From positions 20,421,541 to 20,485,540 of the forward strand of contig CM047814.1 in NCBI GenBank assembly GCA_026214975.1: a stretch of DNA of 64,000 bases, read 5' to 3'. Shown here piece by piece: positions 32,881 through 45,258 of this stretch. Made by a program: the position numbers and the translations under genes. Within the stretch, counting starts at the first letter, position 1; each line of letters opens with the position of its first letter. Under the pieces are notes generated by a model. The model was not told the origin of the DNA. It searched no databases and worked only from the letters and a program-made list of their open reading frames with translations. The DNA is from Gentiana macrophylla. Its lineage: Eukaryota; Streptophyta; Magnoliopsida; Gentianales; Gentianaceae.

Positions 32881-34028
32881 AAGATGTGGTAGAAAGGTTA
32901 GGTGGACTGGAAATCAGTAGTTTTGATCAGATTGAGGAACGACAGTTTGTGGCGCCGTTGTTAGCAAGGTCAGAGCTGATGGATGACATTCGGGAAAAGC
33001 AAGATGAATACCCAACTTTGGTTGATTTGAAACGAGTTGCTAGAGAGAAGCCTACGGTGGGTTACGTCTTGGATAAGAATGGAAACCTTTGGTACCGGGA
33101 TCTCTTGTGTGTGCCTAATGTTGGCGACTTAAGACAGAGAGTCATGGAAGAGGCACATAGGATTGCTTTTGCAGTTCATCCAGGTGCTACTAAGATGTAC
33201 CGAGACTTGAAGGAGAAGTTTTGGTGGCCTTCGATGAAGGTAGAAATAGCCAAGATCGTGGCGAGTGTGACATTTGTCGAAAAAGTGAAGCGAGCATAGA
33301 AGACCAGGAGGAATGCTCAAGCCCTTAGATATCCCTGAATGGAAGTGGGATAAGATTACGATGGACTTCATCACCGGGTTACCTAAGACGAGAGGCGGTC
33401 ATGATGCGATTTGGGTAATTGTGGATAGATTGACCAAATCTGCCCATTTCTTACCGTATAAGGTTGATATGCCTTTGAAGAAGATGACGACACTATACTT
33501 GGATAATATAGTGAAGTTACACGGGATTCCTATCTCTATAGTCTCGGATCGAGATAGTCGATTCGTCAGTCGGTTTTGGAAGAGTTTGCAAGAAGCCTTT
33601 GGAACCAAGTTGGACTTAAGTACGGCCTTTCATCCTCAGACAGATGGACAGTCTGAGAGGACCATCCAAACACTCGAGGACATGCTAAGAGCTTGTGTAT
33701 TGGAAGTAGGTGGATCATGGGATGATTATCTACCGGTAGCAGAATTTGCCTACAATAATAGTTATCATGCAAGTATAGGCATGCCACCGTTTGAAGCGTT
33801 GTATGGAAGAAGATGTAGAATGCCGCTGTTTTGGGATGAAATTAGGGAAAGACAGATTACAGGGCCGGAAATGGTTGAACAAGCTAAGAAAAGGGTTCAG
33901 ATGGTTAAGAAGAATCTGAAGGCAACTCAAGACAAGCAGAAAAGCTGGGCAGACGTTAGAAGAAGACCGCTTGAGTTTGAAGTCGGTGATAGAGTGTACT
34001 ACGAGCCGCCCGATGAAGCGGAGTGAAA
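32881..34028 (+). pseudogene. Integrase domain of the chromovirus
   Basis: The zinc-binding H-x-H-C-C region is present but broken at its end: [18 protein letters not shown], then CDICRK recoverable in another frame near 33270, with a TAG at 33297. The catalytic core has D in ITMDFITGLP, D in SIVSDRDSRFVS and E in TDGQSERTIQTLEDM with the usual spacing. The YNNSYHASIGMPPFEALYG block is intact. A stop at 34024 precedes the C-terminal part. Confidence 0.9.
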
Positions 34029-34127
34029 CGCTTTGGACAAAAGGAAAGCTAAGTCCAAGGTATGTTGGACCTTTTGAATTCTCGAAAGAATTGGACCGTT
34101 AGCTTACAAGCTTAAGTTACCGAATCG

Positions 34128-34430
34128 ATGTCAAGGGTCCATAGTGTGTTCCACGTTTCGATGTTGAAGAAGTGTCTGACAAGGAATGATGTTGAAACTA
34201 CAATTGATCCGGAAATCCTACAAGACAATCTTGCTTATGATGAGAGACCGGTCAAGATTTTGGGCCGGAAGGAAAAGATGATCAAGAGGCGGATGATTCC
34301 ATTGGTTTTGGTTCAATGGAGTAATCATTCACCGAGAGGCAACTTGGGAAGTTGAAGATGACATGATCAATGAATTCCAAGAGTTTGTGAATTTACCAGT
34401 ATGTTCTAGTTTCGAGGACGAAACTCCTTT
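34128..34430 (+). pseudogene. Integrase C-terminus with chromodomain-like segment
   Basis: VFHVSMLKKCL, the family's integrase C-terminal hallmark, is followed by AYDERPVKILGRKEKMIKRR and VQWSNHS, and after a frameshift by TWE-like residues near 34340-34360. The pattern matches the chromodomain of Tekay/Del chromoviruses, which steers integration to heterochromatin. Confidence 0.75.
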
Positions 34431-34440
34431 TAAGGGGGAA
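34430..34440 (+). promoter_or_regulatory. Polypurine tract
   Basis: The purine run aagggggaa immediately precedes the TGTAATATTC start of the 3' LTR, as needed for plus-strand priming. Confidence 0.85.
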
Positions 34441-36537
34441 TGTAATATTCGATTTTCGGAAAGAGCGAGACGTGTCATTTGCAAAACGAAATATTATTAT
34501 TTTTTTCTTTTATTGGAGTTAAGTATTTTATTAATTAATTATACACAATTTTGAGTATATGTGTATATAATTAAAGGATTATTCTGAATTTTGGTAATTA
34601 AGGGTGTTTAAGGAAAAAATGATTTAATTGGGAATTGGTATTTAAGGAAATTTAACACACAATAATCCCATAACCTAAACACAAATCGAAATTCAGTTTT
34701 TCCTCTCTCCTCCTGCGCAATTTGAGAAGAGAAAAAGTTAGGAGGAGTTCTTCAATTAACTGAAGCAAAGCTTAACCGTTTTCAGATCAGACGGAAGATT
34801 TGGAATCGTTGTGAGAAGGGCAACTGTTGGATATCAGTTTGTTGGAAGGACTGCAGATTTTCTGAGGCTGTTTGGATCTGTTTTGGAGCAGCAATTAGGT
34901 AAGAAACTCTTCCTATGATTTCGGTTATAATTCGTAAAGTTAGATTATGATTTGGAGGCGTGTAGATGCTAGTAAAAGACGTGTTTTATGTTGATCAAGG
35001 GATCATAGATGCTATGGTTGATTAGATACAGTTTCTACGTTTTTCTCTGGGATTAATTTGATGCCAAATAGGTTAGAAACGGATTTGAGATAGTGTTTAG
35101 AAGATTTAGCGTTTTGGGAAAACCAAGGTCGGACGGGCGTCCAGGCTTCTCTGGACGGGCGCTGCGCGCTTTGTCACACATTCGGACGGGCGTCTGGTTT
35201 TTCCGGGCGGGCGTCCTGAGGTGTTATTTACATTCAGGTTGTAGCTGTCTTTAGATGGACGGCGTCGCTGGAAAAAGTGGACGGGCGTCCAGTGGGTTCC
35301 AGACGGGCGTCCATGTCTTTAAACGGGCGTCGCCTGCTTTTGCCATGGCTTATCACGGTTTTATCATTCTAGTTTGGTTTGGGTTACATAATCATGTTAT
35401 AACTGTTTTAAACCTTAATTTATGATATGGTAATATTGGATAATATGAGCAAGCCTCGATTGAGTTTCTGATTCGTTCAGTTAAAACACCGAATGTACTC
35501 TTATAGGGAGTTGAAGTTCGGATCCGTCGGAAGAGCATGATAGGCTTGTGCTTTGATGAGTTAGCATTCATCAATGTCTGTGTAATTGCTAGGACTTGTC
35601 CGTGTCTAGTGGTCTAGGAAGAGAGTAGTATGTGTGAGGGAGATTATTTGAAAACACTTAGGTGGCTAGTTAATCATCCTAATAAATACGTACTTGACTA
35701 GTAAAAGATTAAACAACATGTCTCTCTTGGACAGGCACCAGTCTATGTCGCGATGTATGCCTACCTCTGAAGGTGGAAGAACTCCGTAGGTCAAAAAAAC
35801 CCTAAGTACGGAGGGACTCCGCTGAGATGTGCGTACTATCGGAGCCTACCTAGTCTAGCCTCCGTGGATATTGGTGTGATCCACTAATATGTTGCAATCG
35901 ATATCTCCTGGTGGATATACATCAGGCGTAGTGCCCTTGAGTGTGGTTGTAACATAGATAAGTTAAGTAGAAACGTTTAGTCAATTCATGTTGATGGACA
36001 TGAGATGAACCCTAGATTGAGTCGGTCAAACTTAAACAACTAAACTTTTAATTAACTTTACTTTATAAATTATAATTGTTGTCATAGCTTCTCTTTCTTA
36101 TTAAGTACGTTGTACTTACCTCAAATGCATGTTTTTCTATGTGTTTGGGGATGAGAAGATGAACAGGTAGATAACGTTTACGAGGAGGAGTTCGATGATG
36201 ACGTTTGAAGACGCCTCATTGAAGACTTTATTTTTATTATTTTGTTATTTGTTTATTAGACTGTTTAGACTTTTGGTCTTTCGAGACTTGTAGTACCGTT
36301 ACATTTCTTTTGGATTTCGTACTTTCCTTGAATGTAATAAATTACATTTCCTTCTTTAGATTTCATTTCTATTCTTGGATGTTGGAAATTTTTATACCCG
36401 AGTCTTTTGCTTCCGTTTGCTTATTTTTGATACGACGTGGTAAAGGCTTACGTATAAAGTGAATTTGTTTTTATTTTATACGTGCCGAACGTTCCTTTTC
36501 CGGATAAGGACTCGGTGTCCGGGAACGGGGCGTTACA
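34441..36537 (+). repeat. 3' LTR of the chromovirus
   Basis: 2097 bp, TGTAATATTC to GGGGCGTTACA. Contains the ~180 bp missing from the 5' LTR, including a T/C-rich tract tttttcctctctcctcctgcgc near 34698. A dyad cluster lies at 35131-35335. Differences from the 5' LTR are mostly one- or two-base indels plus few substitutions. Confidence 0.95.
35131..35335. repeat. Covarying dyad cluster in the 3' LTR
   Basis: Eight ACGGGCG-centred motifs at the same positions as in the 5' LTR, e.g. GTGGACGGGCGTCCAG near 35278 and CAGACGGGCGTCCATG near 35301. Some are damaged by one-base indels (TGGACGGCGTCG near 35256). Confidence 0.85.
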
Positions 36538-36724
36538 ATGATATCTTCAAGCTCTTCAGAATCATAATCCTGAGATGACAACACATATGTGAGTGAGTAT
36601 AAACAACATGTAAAGAAATAACTGATGGTGAATAATCAAAATTTATAACCTTATCTTTTGGATACGGATCCATATCATTGCTTGGGTAATACACATTCTG
36701 ATGTCCCCGACCGAAAACCTCTAT

Positions 36725-36820
36725 GACTCATGTCAATGATAGTATCAGAGCTCTCATAAAAAAGTTCAAACTACAATAATTGCAGCAACAACACAACAAC
36801 AACAACACAACAACAACAAC

Positions 36821-36854
<34 letters not shown>

Positions 36855-37740
36855 AAAAAAAAAACAAAACTAACATGCACCCAAGGCAAGAACACGTACA
36901 CCTGACTTTACAACGGTCTACATAAGGCTTTACACCGATGCATGCTTGAAAAGAGAAACATTCCACAAACACTTTGTTCCATTTTTGCCTAGAAAATGAG
37001 CCAACACCTTAAAATTGAATTTTCTTCACATTTTAAACACTAAATCTACTCCAAATCCATAAAAAAAATAATACGAAAAATTATTCTACAACATGCTTGT
37101 AACATTATACTAGATCTAAACACCAATATAACATTGAATTCAAGCTAAAGTGATATGAAAATACTCTAAAACATGCTTAAAGTGAAAATCCACATCTAAA
37201 CACCAAAATAACGTATTTAGATTTGGTTGAACACCTCTTTCCCTATGATTTCACCAAAAACCCCAAGGAGTCTTCAAGAACACTCCAAAAAGATCTAGAT
37301 CCAGAAGAAAAGCTCCAAGAATCTAAGCAACCTACTTCGAATCTACCACCAAAACGAAGTTCTACGATTACTACTACCTTTTATACATTAAAAAGCTATG
37401 AAAAACTCAAAACGCATCTAGATCTAGAAAATTAGTTTTTGAAACTCTTAACTGATCGGAGTAAAACTTGTATCAAAATTAAGCTCTCTTCGTGAACATT
37501 TTGGTGTTATTTGTTTGTGATTTCGACGGCCGGATTGATCGTAAACAAAAGATTCCTTCTCTTCTCTCTTTTCTTTTTCTCCCCTCTTTCTCTCTTTCTC
37601 TCTTTTCTCTCTTTTCTTTACTCTCTTTCCTCTCAAAGGTGCGTTGTAAACTTGGAATAAGAAATGAAAAGGGTTTTTGGGGTGAAATTGGGTTTAAAGA
37701 TGATATATTTACCTTTTTGCCCTTATTAATAATTATACCT
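36725..37740. other. Interval without recognisable gene; (AAC)n microsatellite
   Basis: An (AAC)n tract covers about 36777-36853. A CT-rich (tttctctctt)n stretch lies near 37555-37635. Intervening open frames are short and of biased composition. No upstream exon of the PWP1-like gene could be recognised here. Confidence 0.5.
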
Positions 37741-37743
37741 TTA

Positions 37744-38333
37744 TGACACGTTTGGATAGATAGAATGGAATGAATATGTTGGAATGGAATGGAATGGACT
37801 TGATTCCATTACTACGTTTGTTGCATGCTGGAATGGAATGTCCGATACTAAGGAAGATGGCAGGTGATGGGTGGTGACAACAGCGGGATATGAGAGGTGA
37901 TTACGGTGTGTGGTGGCGGAAGCGGGCCGATAGTGACATCGACAGCTGACGGCGGTGGGTGGTGATTGTGGTAGCGGTGGTGGGTGGTGATCGGAGGTGA
38001 CGGTGGTAAGTAGTGATCGTGGTGGCGGTGAGTGATCGGTGGCGGCGGCGATGGTGGCGGGTGATCGGTGGTGACTGTGGTAGGTGATGATAATGGTGGC
38101 GGCGGGGGATCAGTGGTGACGGCGTTGATGGTCATCGTGGTGGCCGTGACGGCGGGTGATCGGTGATGGGTGATGATCGTGATGGTGGGATGGCGGGTGA
38201 TCGGTGGTGACGGTGGCGGGTGGTGATCGTGGTGGCGGGACGGCGGATGATCGGACGGTGATGGAATGATGGAATGGAATGGAATGAAAAAAAACATTTC
38301 ATTCTATTTCATTCCTGCAATACAAACGCGTCA
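37744..38333. mobile_element. Tourist-like MITE carrying a GGTGGTGAT minisatellite, TSD TTA
   Basis: Ends are inverted: TGACACGTTTGG on the left and CAAACGCGTCA on the right, followed inward by ggaatggaatg and its complement cattctatttcattcc. TTA flanks both sides (37741-37743 and 38334-38336). The interior 37860-38262 is a degenerate array of ggtggtgatcggtggtgacgg-like units, GC-rich against an AT-rich background. No protein-coding capacity beyond low-complexity Pro/His/Thr frames. Confidence 0.75.
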
Positions 38334-38860
38334 TTAAAATACCGTAAATACTCTTTAACATTTACATTCATTCTATTTATTTAATTAAAATATAATATAA
38401 CCCATTAAAATTATCGACACACAAAATCGTAAAAGGACTTTTATACCTTTCAAGGAGATACAATGTATCACAATAATGTTTTAATATTATTTTGTACATT
38501 GTTGCTTATTCATTTGGATTTAATTTTTTTATACCTTAACGTGTCCAACTCAAGCTAAGAAACAAAAATAAATATAGCAAGTCAAACTCGAACACGAGCT
38601 CGAATAAATTTTCTTTTTAAATGAAGTGAGTTTGAACATAATTTATTGTTCAGTTATTAAACAAGCGTTCGCGAACAAACTCGTGACCTTAACGAACCAA
38701 GTTTGAAAATATATCTTTCTTTGTTTACTGAACTAACGAAAACGAATAAGCCCATCACAACCTAAACAGACCAAAATTAAGCAATACTCAATTCAATTCG
38801 ACTCGTTAACAGCACTACATATTCTTTACCTTTAAAGAAAGAGTAATACAGTAAATCGTT
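38334..38860. other. AT-rich interval without recognisable gene
   Basis: Nothing identifiable beyond AT-rich sequence; it separates the MITE from a LINE tail. Confidence 0.6.
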
Positions 38861-38864
38861 TTTT

Positions 38865-39085
38865 AGAGGACAAACAATTTTATTGGTTCAAATCATTTGC
38901 ACAACCGCAACGTACATCTAAGGGATGATTAAACCCCATTCAACAGCATAAGCTATATTTAAAAGAGAATGTCTAGCTAAAAGATTCGTAGGAGCATTCT
39001 CAGTACGTTTAACAAAGCTAAAAACAACGGAAGCAAACAAGGAAGAGATGTCTCTACTCGCAGTTCAATAAAGAATCCTACACTT
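38865..39085 (-). pseudogene. LINE 3' RNase H tail fragment
   Basis: On the minus strand an open stretch reads SVVFSFVKRTENAPTNLLAR and AYAVEWGLIIP, the C-terminal end of the LINE RNase H-like domain (VKRxxNxxAHxLAR...W), then a stop and an A-rich tail direction. It lies about 350 bp beyond the 3' end of the IDH1 coding sequence. Confidence 0.55.
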
Positions 39086-39435
39086 ATTCACTGCTAATCT
39101 GTTCCCATAGTTTAGAGCATTCCATTCAAGGGTCTCTAAACCTTAAAACACATTTTTTACAGTGCAAACAGATCTTAAATAAGGTGTGTACCAACCAAGT
39201 AGAAAATTAAGATAATAACTCAAATCACCTTAATTCACTCCTATTATGTGTGAAAGAGGTTAGTTCGTTATATCGTATTCATCCACTTGGTTGTACAGCA
39301 ATTGGTACCACGGTTATACGATAATGAATCTCAAACCTTAAAACAATCTTATTGCATTATTTGGAAAAACCAATCAATGAGTCGTAACGAGTGAGAAACT
39401 CTAACCCCGCCGTTAAAATTAAAAATAAAAAACTT

Positions 39436-42400
39436 TCAGTCGAGATTAGCAATTACGGCATCTACGACATCTTGGGTGGTGCTTTGTCCGCCAACATCTT
39501 TTGTCCGGCATTTACCCTCTTCTATGACTCGCTTGACGGCAGATTCAAGTCTATCTGCAAATGACGGAAACTGCAAGTGTCTCAACATCATAGCTGATGA
39601 TAGAAGCAAAGCAACTGGGTTTGCCCTCTTTTCCACCACTACGTTTTCGTTCCCAACGTTTCCAGCTGATGCACCTTGCTCAAAAACAGCATGATCTGCC
39701 CCCACATTACCTTCATGGCAAAAAGAGTAAACATCGAAACATCAGCCAAATCAAAAGATACACCACAAAACAGAGTCCAAGTTATTCAAATGGGTTAAAA
39801 CGATAACAAAATAATAACTGCCAATACCTCCAGGCATGACACCGGTTCCACCAGCAATACCAGCTGCTGTATTTGCCACAAGATTCCCATACAGGTTCGG
39901 AGTAACCTACCAAAACGCATAATAATTGGTGCATATCATCAACCATAGTAGAAAGGTGAAGCGATAAGTAAAGATACACATGTTGTGGACAGCAGCCTAG
40001 GTCACATAATTTGTCGCAGATGCAGCTGTGGAGGATGTGGAAACCGTTTATTTGATGAATTTTATAGGTACTTGTGAATTCAAGGGATTACACTTTCATC
40101 CATAATGTTTCATCTTGTCAATTTTACCCCTTACTATGCTTTTTTTTTTTTTACTTTCCAGTCCAAAGTGCTATAGGTGTGTCCAACAACCAGTATCATA
40201 GGTACGACATGCTCCCACCAATAAAAATTGACACTTGGCAAAAGACGACCAAAATGTAAATAAAATAAAATGCATAGATGAGAGGCAAAGTGTCGAGATG
40301 AACATTAGGGATACAAGTCAAAGTGAAAGAAAAGGACCAAAAGTGTCTTTATCCCTTCATTCAATTTCTGTTTGATAGGTGATGTTAGGCCAGTTTTATC
40401 ATGAGTTTCTTGCAAGAGACTAGCTCGGGTTTTGGCAGTTGATCATAAAAGATCAGCGAAATATTAGAATCATGCACTTGATGAAGAAGAAACATGCTAT
40501 CATTCTAGAGTAAAGCTGGCTCCACAACAAAATGGCTACAACAAACTGACACAACACACTTTTACACCGTTGATTTTGAAGCAGGACTAATCGATTGATA
40601 TGGGTCCCATTATGATAAATGGTTTAAAAGTGTATTGTGTCACTTTGTTGTGGAAGTAGCATTTCTGATCATTCAATCCATTACAAGATCATAACCATAT
40701 TACAGGCACCGAAATCTTCTAACTACTTCTCAAGATTCATTGAAGCTACTTCTCAAATTCATTAGTACAAGCAAATCGAATTTGGCAGGTATTGTAGCAC
40801 ACATGATTGGGAATTAGTGCCTTGACGAGGATTTTTTCAGCACTGCATCTAAAGTGATCGGCTCATTTTGTACCCTTTAATTAGTTCTACAAGCATAGTG
40901 AAACTCTTTTTCTAGAGAAAAAAAGAGTGGTAATTCTACAATTGCGGGATAAAGAAACCAATTTCAGGCCCTTATCCTCATTTTTCCACTGGCTTCATTG
41001 ACAATAGGTGTCAGTAAGATCAACAAATCATCAGGTGACCCCATATCCATCTAAACTAAAATTCCGAGTTTGAGGTTGCATTCATGAAAATCCTCATTCA
41101 TCAACCTCTTTTTCCTCCGATATTTGAGGGAATTCATCCATTGGCAAATTGAGTTAGTATCAGCCTATCCAGCCTGAAGAGTTGGATTCATTTGTTAAGT
41201 TCTTGTTGTTAGACCTATACCCCATGTACAATGTTTATCTACTTACTTTACAACCTTTCCCTTTTGAGAATTTATAGTAGCCTCAACAGCTGACAATCCC
41301 ATGACAGATTATTGGATCAAATCCCTTTCCCAAATTCTCACCTAAGAAAGTAAATCTCACTTCTAACGTCTTATCCAAACGCTTGTCTATCACCTAGAAA
41401 GATACTCTAAGAAAGGACATAGACTGATTGCGGGTGTAAAATGTCAAAGAATTCCGTATCTCCATTGGGTGTTCATGCCTATGTCATCATACTCCTAAGC
41501 ACATGCTTTATAAATTGTGTATGTAACTATTACATCTTCCTAGTCGAAAGTTTCGTATACTTTCTTACGATACTTTACATATACCTTCTCTCTTGGTCAT
41601 TCCCCGCGTGTAAATCTACAATTTACATAATGCTTCTTCAATAGATTCGTATGAGGTCAATATACTCATAGTCAACCTTCCTAATACAAAAGCAAATTGA
41701 CCCTTAACCACATCAACCCTTCTCTCTTTAAGCTTCTTTTAATATCTCTCATCAAAAGTCTTCGCAGTAAAACACTAAAACTGGCCCTTAGACCCATCAA
41801 ACTCTCTCTTAAGCTTCTTTTAGTACTCACGGTGCAACTCATAAACATGTCTTCGATCTTGGTAATCTTGTGTACTCTTCTTGTTGTGAACCCAGAATAC
41901 ATTTTTCCTGACCTTTTTTCAGTCTATCGGACCATACTAAAAAGATTTATGAGAGGAGCACTATTCTGTTCCCCTTTGCATATCCATCCATATCACAGTT
42001 GGGGCATGATCTTCCAGTCTACAATTTTTTTCAATTCTTCATTTCATTTGCATCTACTGCCTCTAAAATATTAATTATTTGATCTAATTGACCACCTCTC
42101 CTGTAGCTTTATATGCAAAAAAGATATGAATATCTTGTGCATATCTAGCAATCAAAACCTTAATATAAATCAAAAGGATCAACTTCGCATTTGTTCTCAA
42201 CCCGTTGAAGTCAATAAATGTCTAGACTTCTCACCTCAACAATAGCTTAAGCTGTTGAAAAAGATGATAATTCAACATGGAATCATAGCATGAGACAGCC
42301 TCCCTGTTCGTATTGTTCACATGTTAGCATTAATTGGCTTCATATGCCCAATGAAGGCCCAACCCTTTATATGTCTTTGTGTCCTTTGTTGACTAGAGTG

Positions 42401-43907
42401 TTTGTACTACGCACACACATGGGAGCTTGTTGAAATCAATACATGTCTAAATTACTCACATCACATCCCCAATAGCTGGCTTTGGGGAGAGATGGCAATT
42501 CAACACATATCATGGTCACAAAATCGCACAAAACTAGAGCAAGATCCACCAAGACAGAAAGAAAAAAAGATTAAAAGATGATACAACAAAATCTATGAGA
42601 ATATGACAAAATGTATAAGTCGCCCTTAATGAATGGGAAGGAAAATAAAACAGTGGAATTGTTCCATACCATTACGTCAAACTGTTCAGGCTTGGAAACA
42701 AGTTGCATACAGCAATTGTCCACAATGATCTCATTGTACTTGATACTGGGGTACTTACTAGCAATCTCACGACAGGATTCCAAAAAAAGTCCGTCTGCAA
42801 GTTTCATAATGTTTGCTTTGTGCACAGCAGTAACTGTCTTCCGATTATTGAGATATGCATACTCAAATGCATACTTGGCGATACGTTCTGAACAGAACTT
42901 TGTGATCACCTAGCAAGGCGGAGTAAGAAATGAGACTGCTCAAAATTATTTAACAGTTTATAGCATAAAAGAACAGAATTTATATGATTCACAGCTTGCA
43001 TATCACACTTTCTAGAGGAGTATCAATCTGAACACAGTAGAATAAGGATATAACTACAGCTCCAATTGCCCTTGACTTTTTACTACTGCAAACTTTTAGG
43101 GAATGTGTGTGTACCTGTGCATGTACCCTGTATATAATTCAATACCAAAGCTATGCCTAAGCTTCTAAATTTTACTAAAAAATGCATTTGAACCATGATA
43201 CTGTATAGAGAGGTAAGTTAGGTAACCATACAACAGCCTAATCGAATTGGTAATAAGCCTCTTACTTTCTTAGACAAGTCGTTTGGTTCATAAATTCTAT
43301 CAGCATAGAGCATAGCATATATAGATAATATATAAGAGATAAACAACAACAGCAGCAGCAGAGTTTGATCCACGTTTACCTTAAGGCTCTCAACAACGCC
43401 CGGAACAACTTCGTGCTCAAGACCAGAGTACTCCCCTTCAGTGTTCTCCCTAATGACAACAATATCAACGTTTTCATGTCGAGTAGGTAACCCCTGGAGA
43501 TTAAAGCAGTGGACAAGGGAAGCATAGAGATCAAGCTCTTTCCGGAGCACGACGTTAAGCGAGTGTACACCACCACCCATAGGAGTCTTCAACCCTCCCT
43601 TAAGGCAGACCTTATTCTTCCGAATAGATTCCATAGCACCGGAAGGCAGGTTCTTCATGTCGCCGTGGACTTCGAATTTCTCAAAATAAACGGGAGCATG
43701 CATTGCCTCCATGACCTGCTCAACGGCGCCGGTGACCAAAGGTCCGATCCCGTCTCCGGGAATAAGGGTCACCCCTCGAGGAGAACCGTCGCCGGGACGG
43801 GGCATATAGGTAACGGATCGGGAGGAAGACAAACCTAAGGGATGATGAGCATATGCGCGGCTGTATGGCAGCAGTTGCTTGAGGATTGGTTGCGCTCTTC
43901 TCGCCAT
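39436..43907 (-). CDS. IDH1: NAD-dependent isocitrate dehydrogenase, regulatory subunit 1, mitochondrial
   Basis: Four exons on the minus strand: 43907-43380, 42909-42670, 39906-39828 and 39710-39436. All introns are GT-AG, the exons join in frame, and the product is 373 residues (Arabidopsis IDH1 is 367). The start codon opens a basic, Ser/Arg-rich presequence ([20 protein letters not shown]). The fold signature [11 protein letters not shown] and [17 protein letters not shown] follow, then [35 protein letters not shown] and [11 protein letters not shown]. Sequence features fit the plant regulatory rather than catalytic (IDH5-type) subunit. The enzyme oxidises isocitrate to 2-oxoglutarate in the TCA cycle as a hetero-oligomer. 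Intron 2 is 2.8 kb and contains a foldback MITE. No disabling change seen. Confidence 0.93.
39907..42669. other. IDH1 intron 2, 2.76 kb
   Basis: The splice junctions are ATG|GTATGG and GGTAG|GTTACTCC on the minus strand. The intron holds the foldback MITE at 40515-40660 and a near-duplicated ctctctttaagcttctttta stretch near 41720-41830. No further coding sequence is recognised. Confidence 0.8.
40515..40660. mobile_element. Foldback MITE in IDH1 intron 2
   Basis: The left arm gctggctccacaacaaaatg...gacacaacacactttta pairs with the right arm taaaagtgtattgtgtcactttgttgtggaagtagc. The left arm contains an extra partial duplication (caacaaaatggctacaacaaac). Total about 146 bp, no coding capacity. 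Confidence 0.75.
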
Positions 43908-45258
43908 TGTCCGATTGAATTATGGCGGACACTCACAGCTCTAAACGGAAAAGTTGTTCTTTTACCGACTGGAAAGAACTAGTTGAAGATTCTCGCTTTT
44001 GCTGTTTATTTTTTCGACTTTAATATATATATATTATTTTATTTTTTTTATTTTTTTTTTTTTTTTATTTTAGGGGATTCGACTTTTTATTTTATTTTTT
44101 TTATTTTTTAGGAAACGGTCTGTGTATTTTTTATTTTTTTTTTGGAGGGGATTCGACTTTAATAAGGTGCACCTTATAATTGAGGAATAATTATTTGACA
44201 ATTGACAAATGCACATGTTATTAAATATATATCATTAGTAAATATATACCCTTACTATAGAGGTAGGTTATTAACACCTTATACTTTATACTTCTATCTG
44301 TATATCGTTTCCTTATAATAATTAGTAAAGGAAAATCAAACCATTATATATATATATATATTTTTTTTTTTTGAAGGGTCGACTTTAATATTAGACATAT
44401 TATATACATTATCATCAATTTTCTTTTGAGACAACATTATTACCATCATTTAAGTTTGGGAAAAGCTACCGTAAATGAATAACATAACACAATTTTTTGT
44501 TTTTATTGTCACACGACCGTTGTGTCCGTAACATTTCTCTAATCATGTTTGGACAATGTTGTACATGAATTGGATGGATTCAAATCTTTTTTTTTTTTTT
44601 TTTTTTTGAAAACCCGAATCTTTATCTGAGTTTGTTTGAGAGACTTTATGGTGCAACGATTGTAAGAAGGTTGTACCAAGTGGCATACATTAGAGCCTCT
44701 CATTTTTACTTTCTTTCACATAATACACTTTTATCGTGTGTGAGAGGTTAGAAATGAATGGTTGTAATGTATGCCACTTGATACAACCTTGCTACAACGA
44801 TTGTATTATAAAATTTGTCAACTTTGAAATGGTATGCTTGCATGAACAAATAAAAAATAAAATATCAAAGGCCAAATGACAATGTTAGTTTTCAAAAATA
44901 TCTACGAAAATTTCCCCAAAAGCATGATGCACTCATAGCCATTTAATAGTTTTCAAAATCCATAACCATCTAGGTCTTTCTCCAACTCCTTGTTTGTCCT
45001 GGTTCAGAAAACTCTGGAGGCTTTCCGAAAGAACCTGAAACATTCCATCTCCATGGAGTTGAGCTATCATAAAATGAACTTGAAGCCTTGAAAACATACC
45101 TACCTACCAAAAAGGAAAGGCTCAGTACCGCTCTGCAGACAAGTGATCCATTGTTCTAATGCTCTTGCAAAAAGACGAGAGTTCATCCGTGAGGGATTTC
45201 CACCACGCGATCTATTGCTTGCCAAGCTTCAAACATTTTCTCTTCTAATGTGAGATTT
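43908..45258. other. Intergenic region between IDH1 and PIG-M
   Basis: Upstream of IDH1 on the minus strand is an AT-rich promoter-like stretch including taatatatatatatta near 44020. T-rich simple tracts lie at 44030-44150 and 44586-44610. A foldback MITE is at 44650-44815. The PIG-M 3' UTR should lie just left of 45259. Confidence 0.6.
44650..44815. mobile_element. Foldback MITE (TGCAAC..AAGGTTGTA family), member 1
   Basis: The left arm aaggttgtaccaagtggcat (continuing acatta) and the right arm atgccacttgatacaacctt pair almost perfectly. caacgattgta occurs outside both arms and could be either an 11-bp TSD or an extension of the TIR, since it is itself nearly palindromic. Confidence 0.75.

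Larger units (their letters stand above)
27370..36537 (+). mobile_element. Ty3/gypsy chromovirus (probably Tekay/Del clade), full-length but defective, TSD ATGAT
   Basis: Two LTRs with TG...CA ends flank a PBS, gag (CCHC), protease, RT, RNase H, integrase, a C-terminal chromodomain-like segment and a polypurine tract, in the Ty3/gypsy order. The 5-bp target duplication ATGAT is perfect at 27365-27369 and 36538-36542. The target is an exon of a PWP1-like gene in antisense. LTRs are very similar, implying a fairly recent insertion, yet the internal region has many frameshifts and stops, mostly single-base indels. The element is 9168 bp. Confidence 0.95.
26767..36724 (-). pseudogene. PWP1-like WD40 pseudogene, split by an LTR retrotransposon
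   Basis: Minus-strand exons of a plant periodic tryptophan protein 1 homologue. About 36724-36650: VFGRGHQNVYYPSNDMDPY, donor GTTATA. 36569-36538 continuing at 27369-27301: DYDSEELED then SVIICARNEDDFSHLE, split by the retrotransposon. 27000-26942: DLSNDQPLLCKNPKA with a small indel after VK. 26826-26767: GAVFSVSFSNDSP...GVGG. Acceptors (CTCAG, GATGCAG, AACAG) are canonical. The donor after SHLE reads GAG|GCATGT, a GC-type site. Central WD repeats between exons two and three and the C-terminus are missing, so the gene was already truncated. PWP1 proteins are nuclear/nucleolar WD40 factors linked to ribosome biogenesis; this copy cannot function. Confidence 0.75.

Noticed and set aside
37848..38297. 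149-codon Pro/His/Thr-rich frame on the minus strand
   Set aside because: Entirely inside a GGTGGTGAT minisatellite within a MITE.
43218..43379. Extension of IDH1 exon 1 past ESLK into a longer reading frame
   Set aside because: GTAAACG directly after AAG is a donor, and the family continues with [11 protein letters not shown] at 42909.
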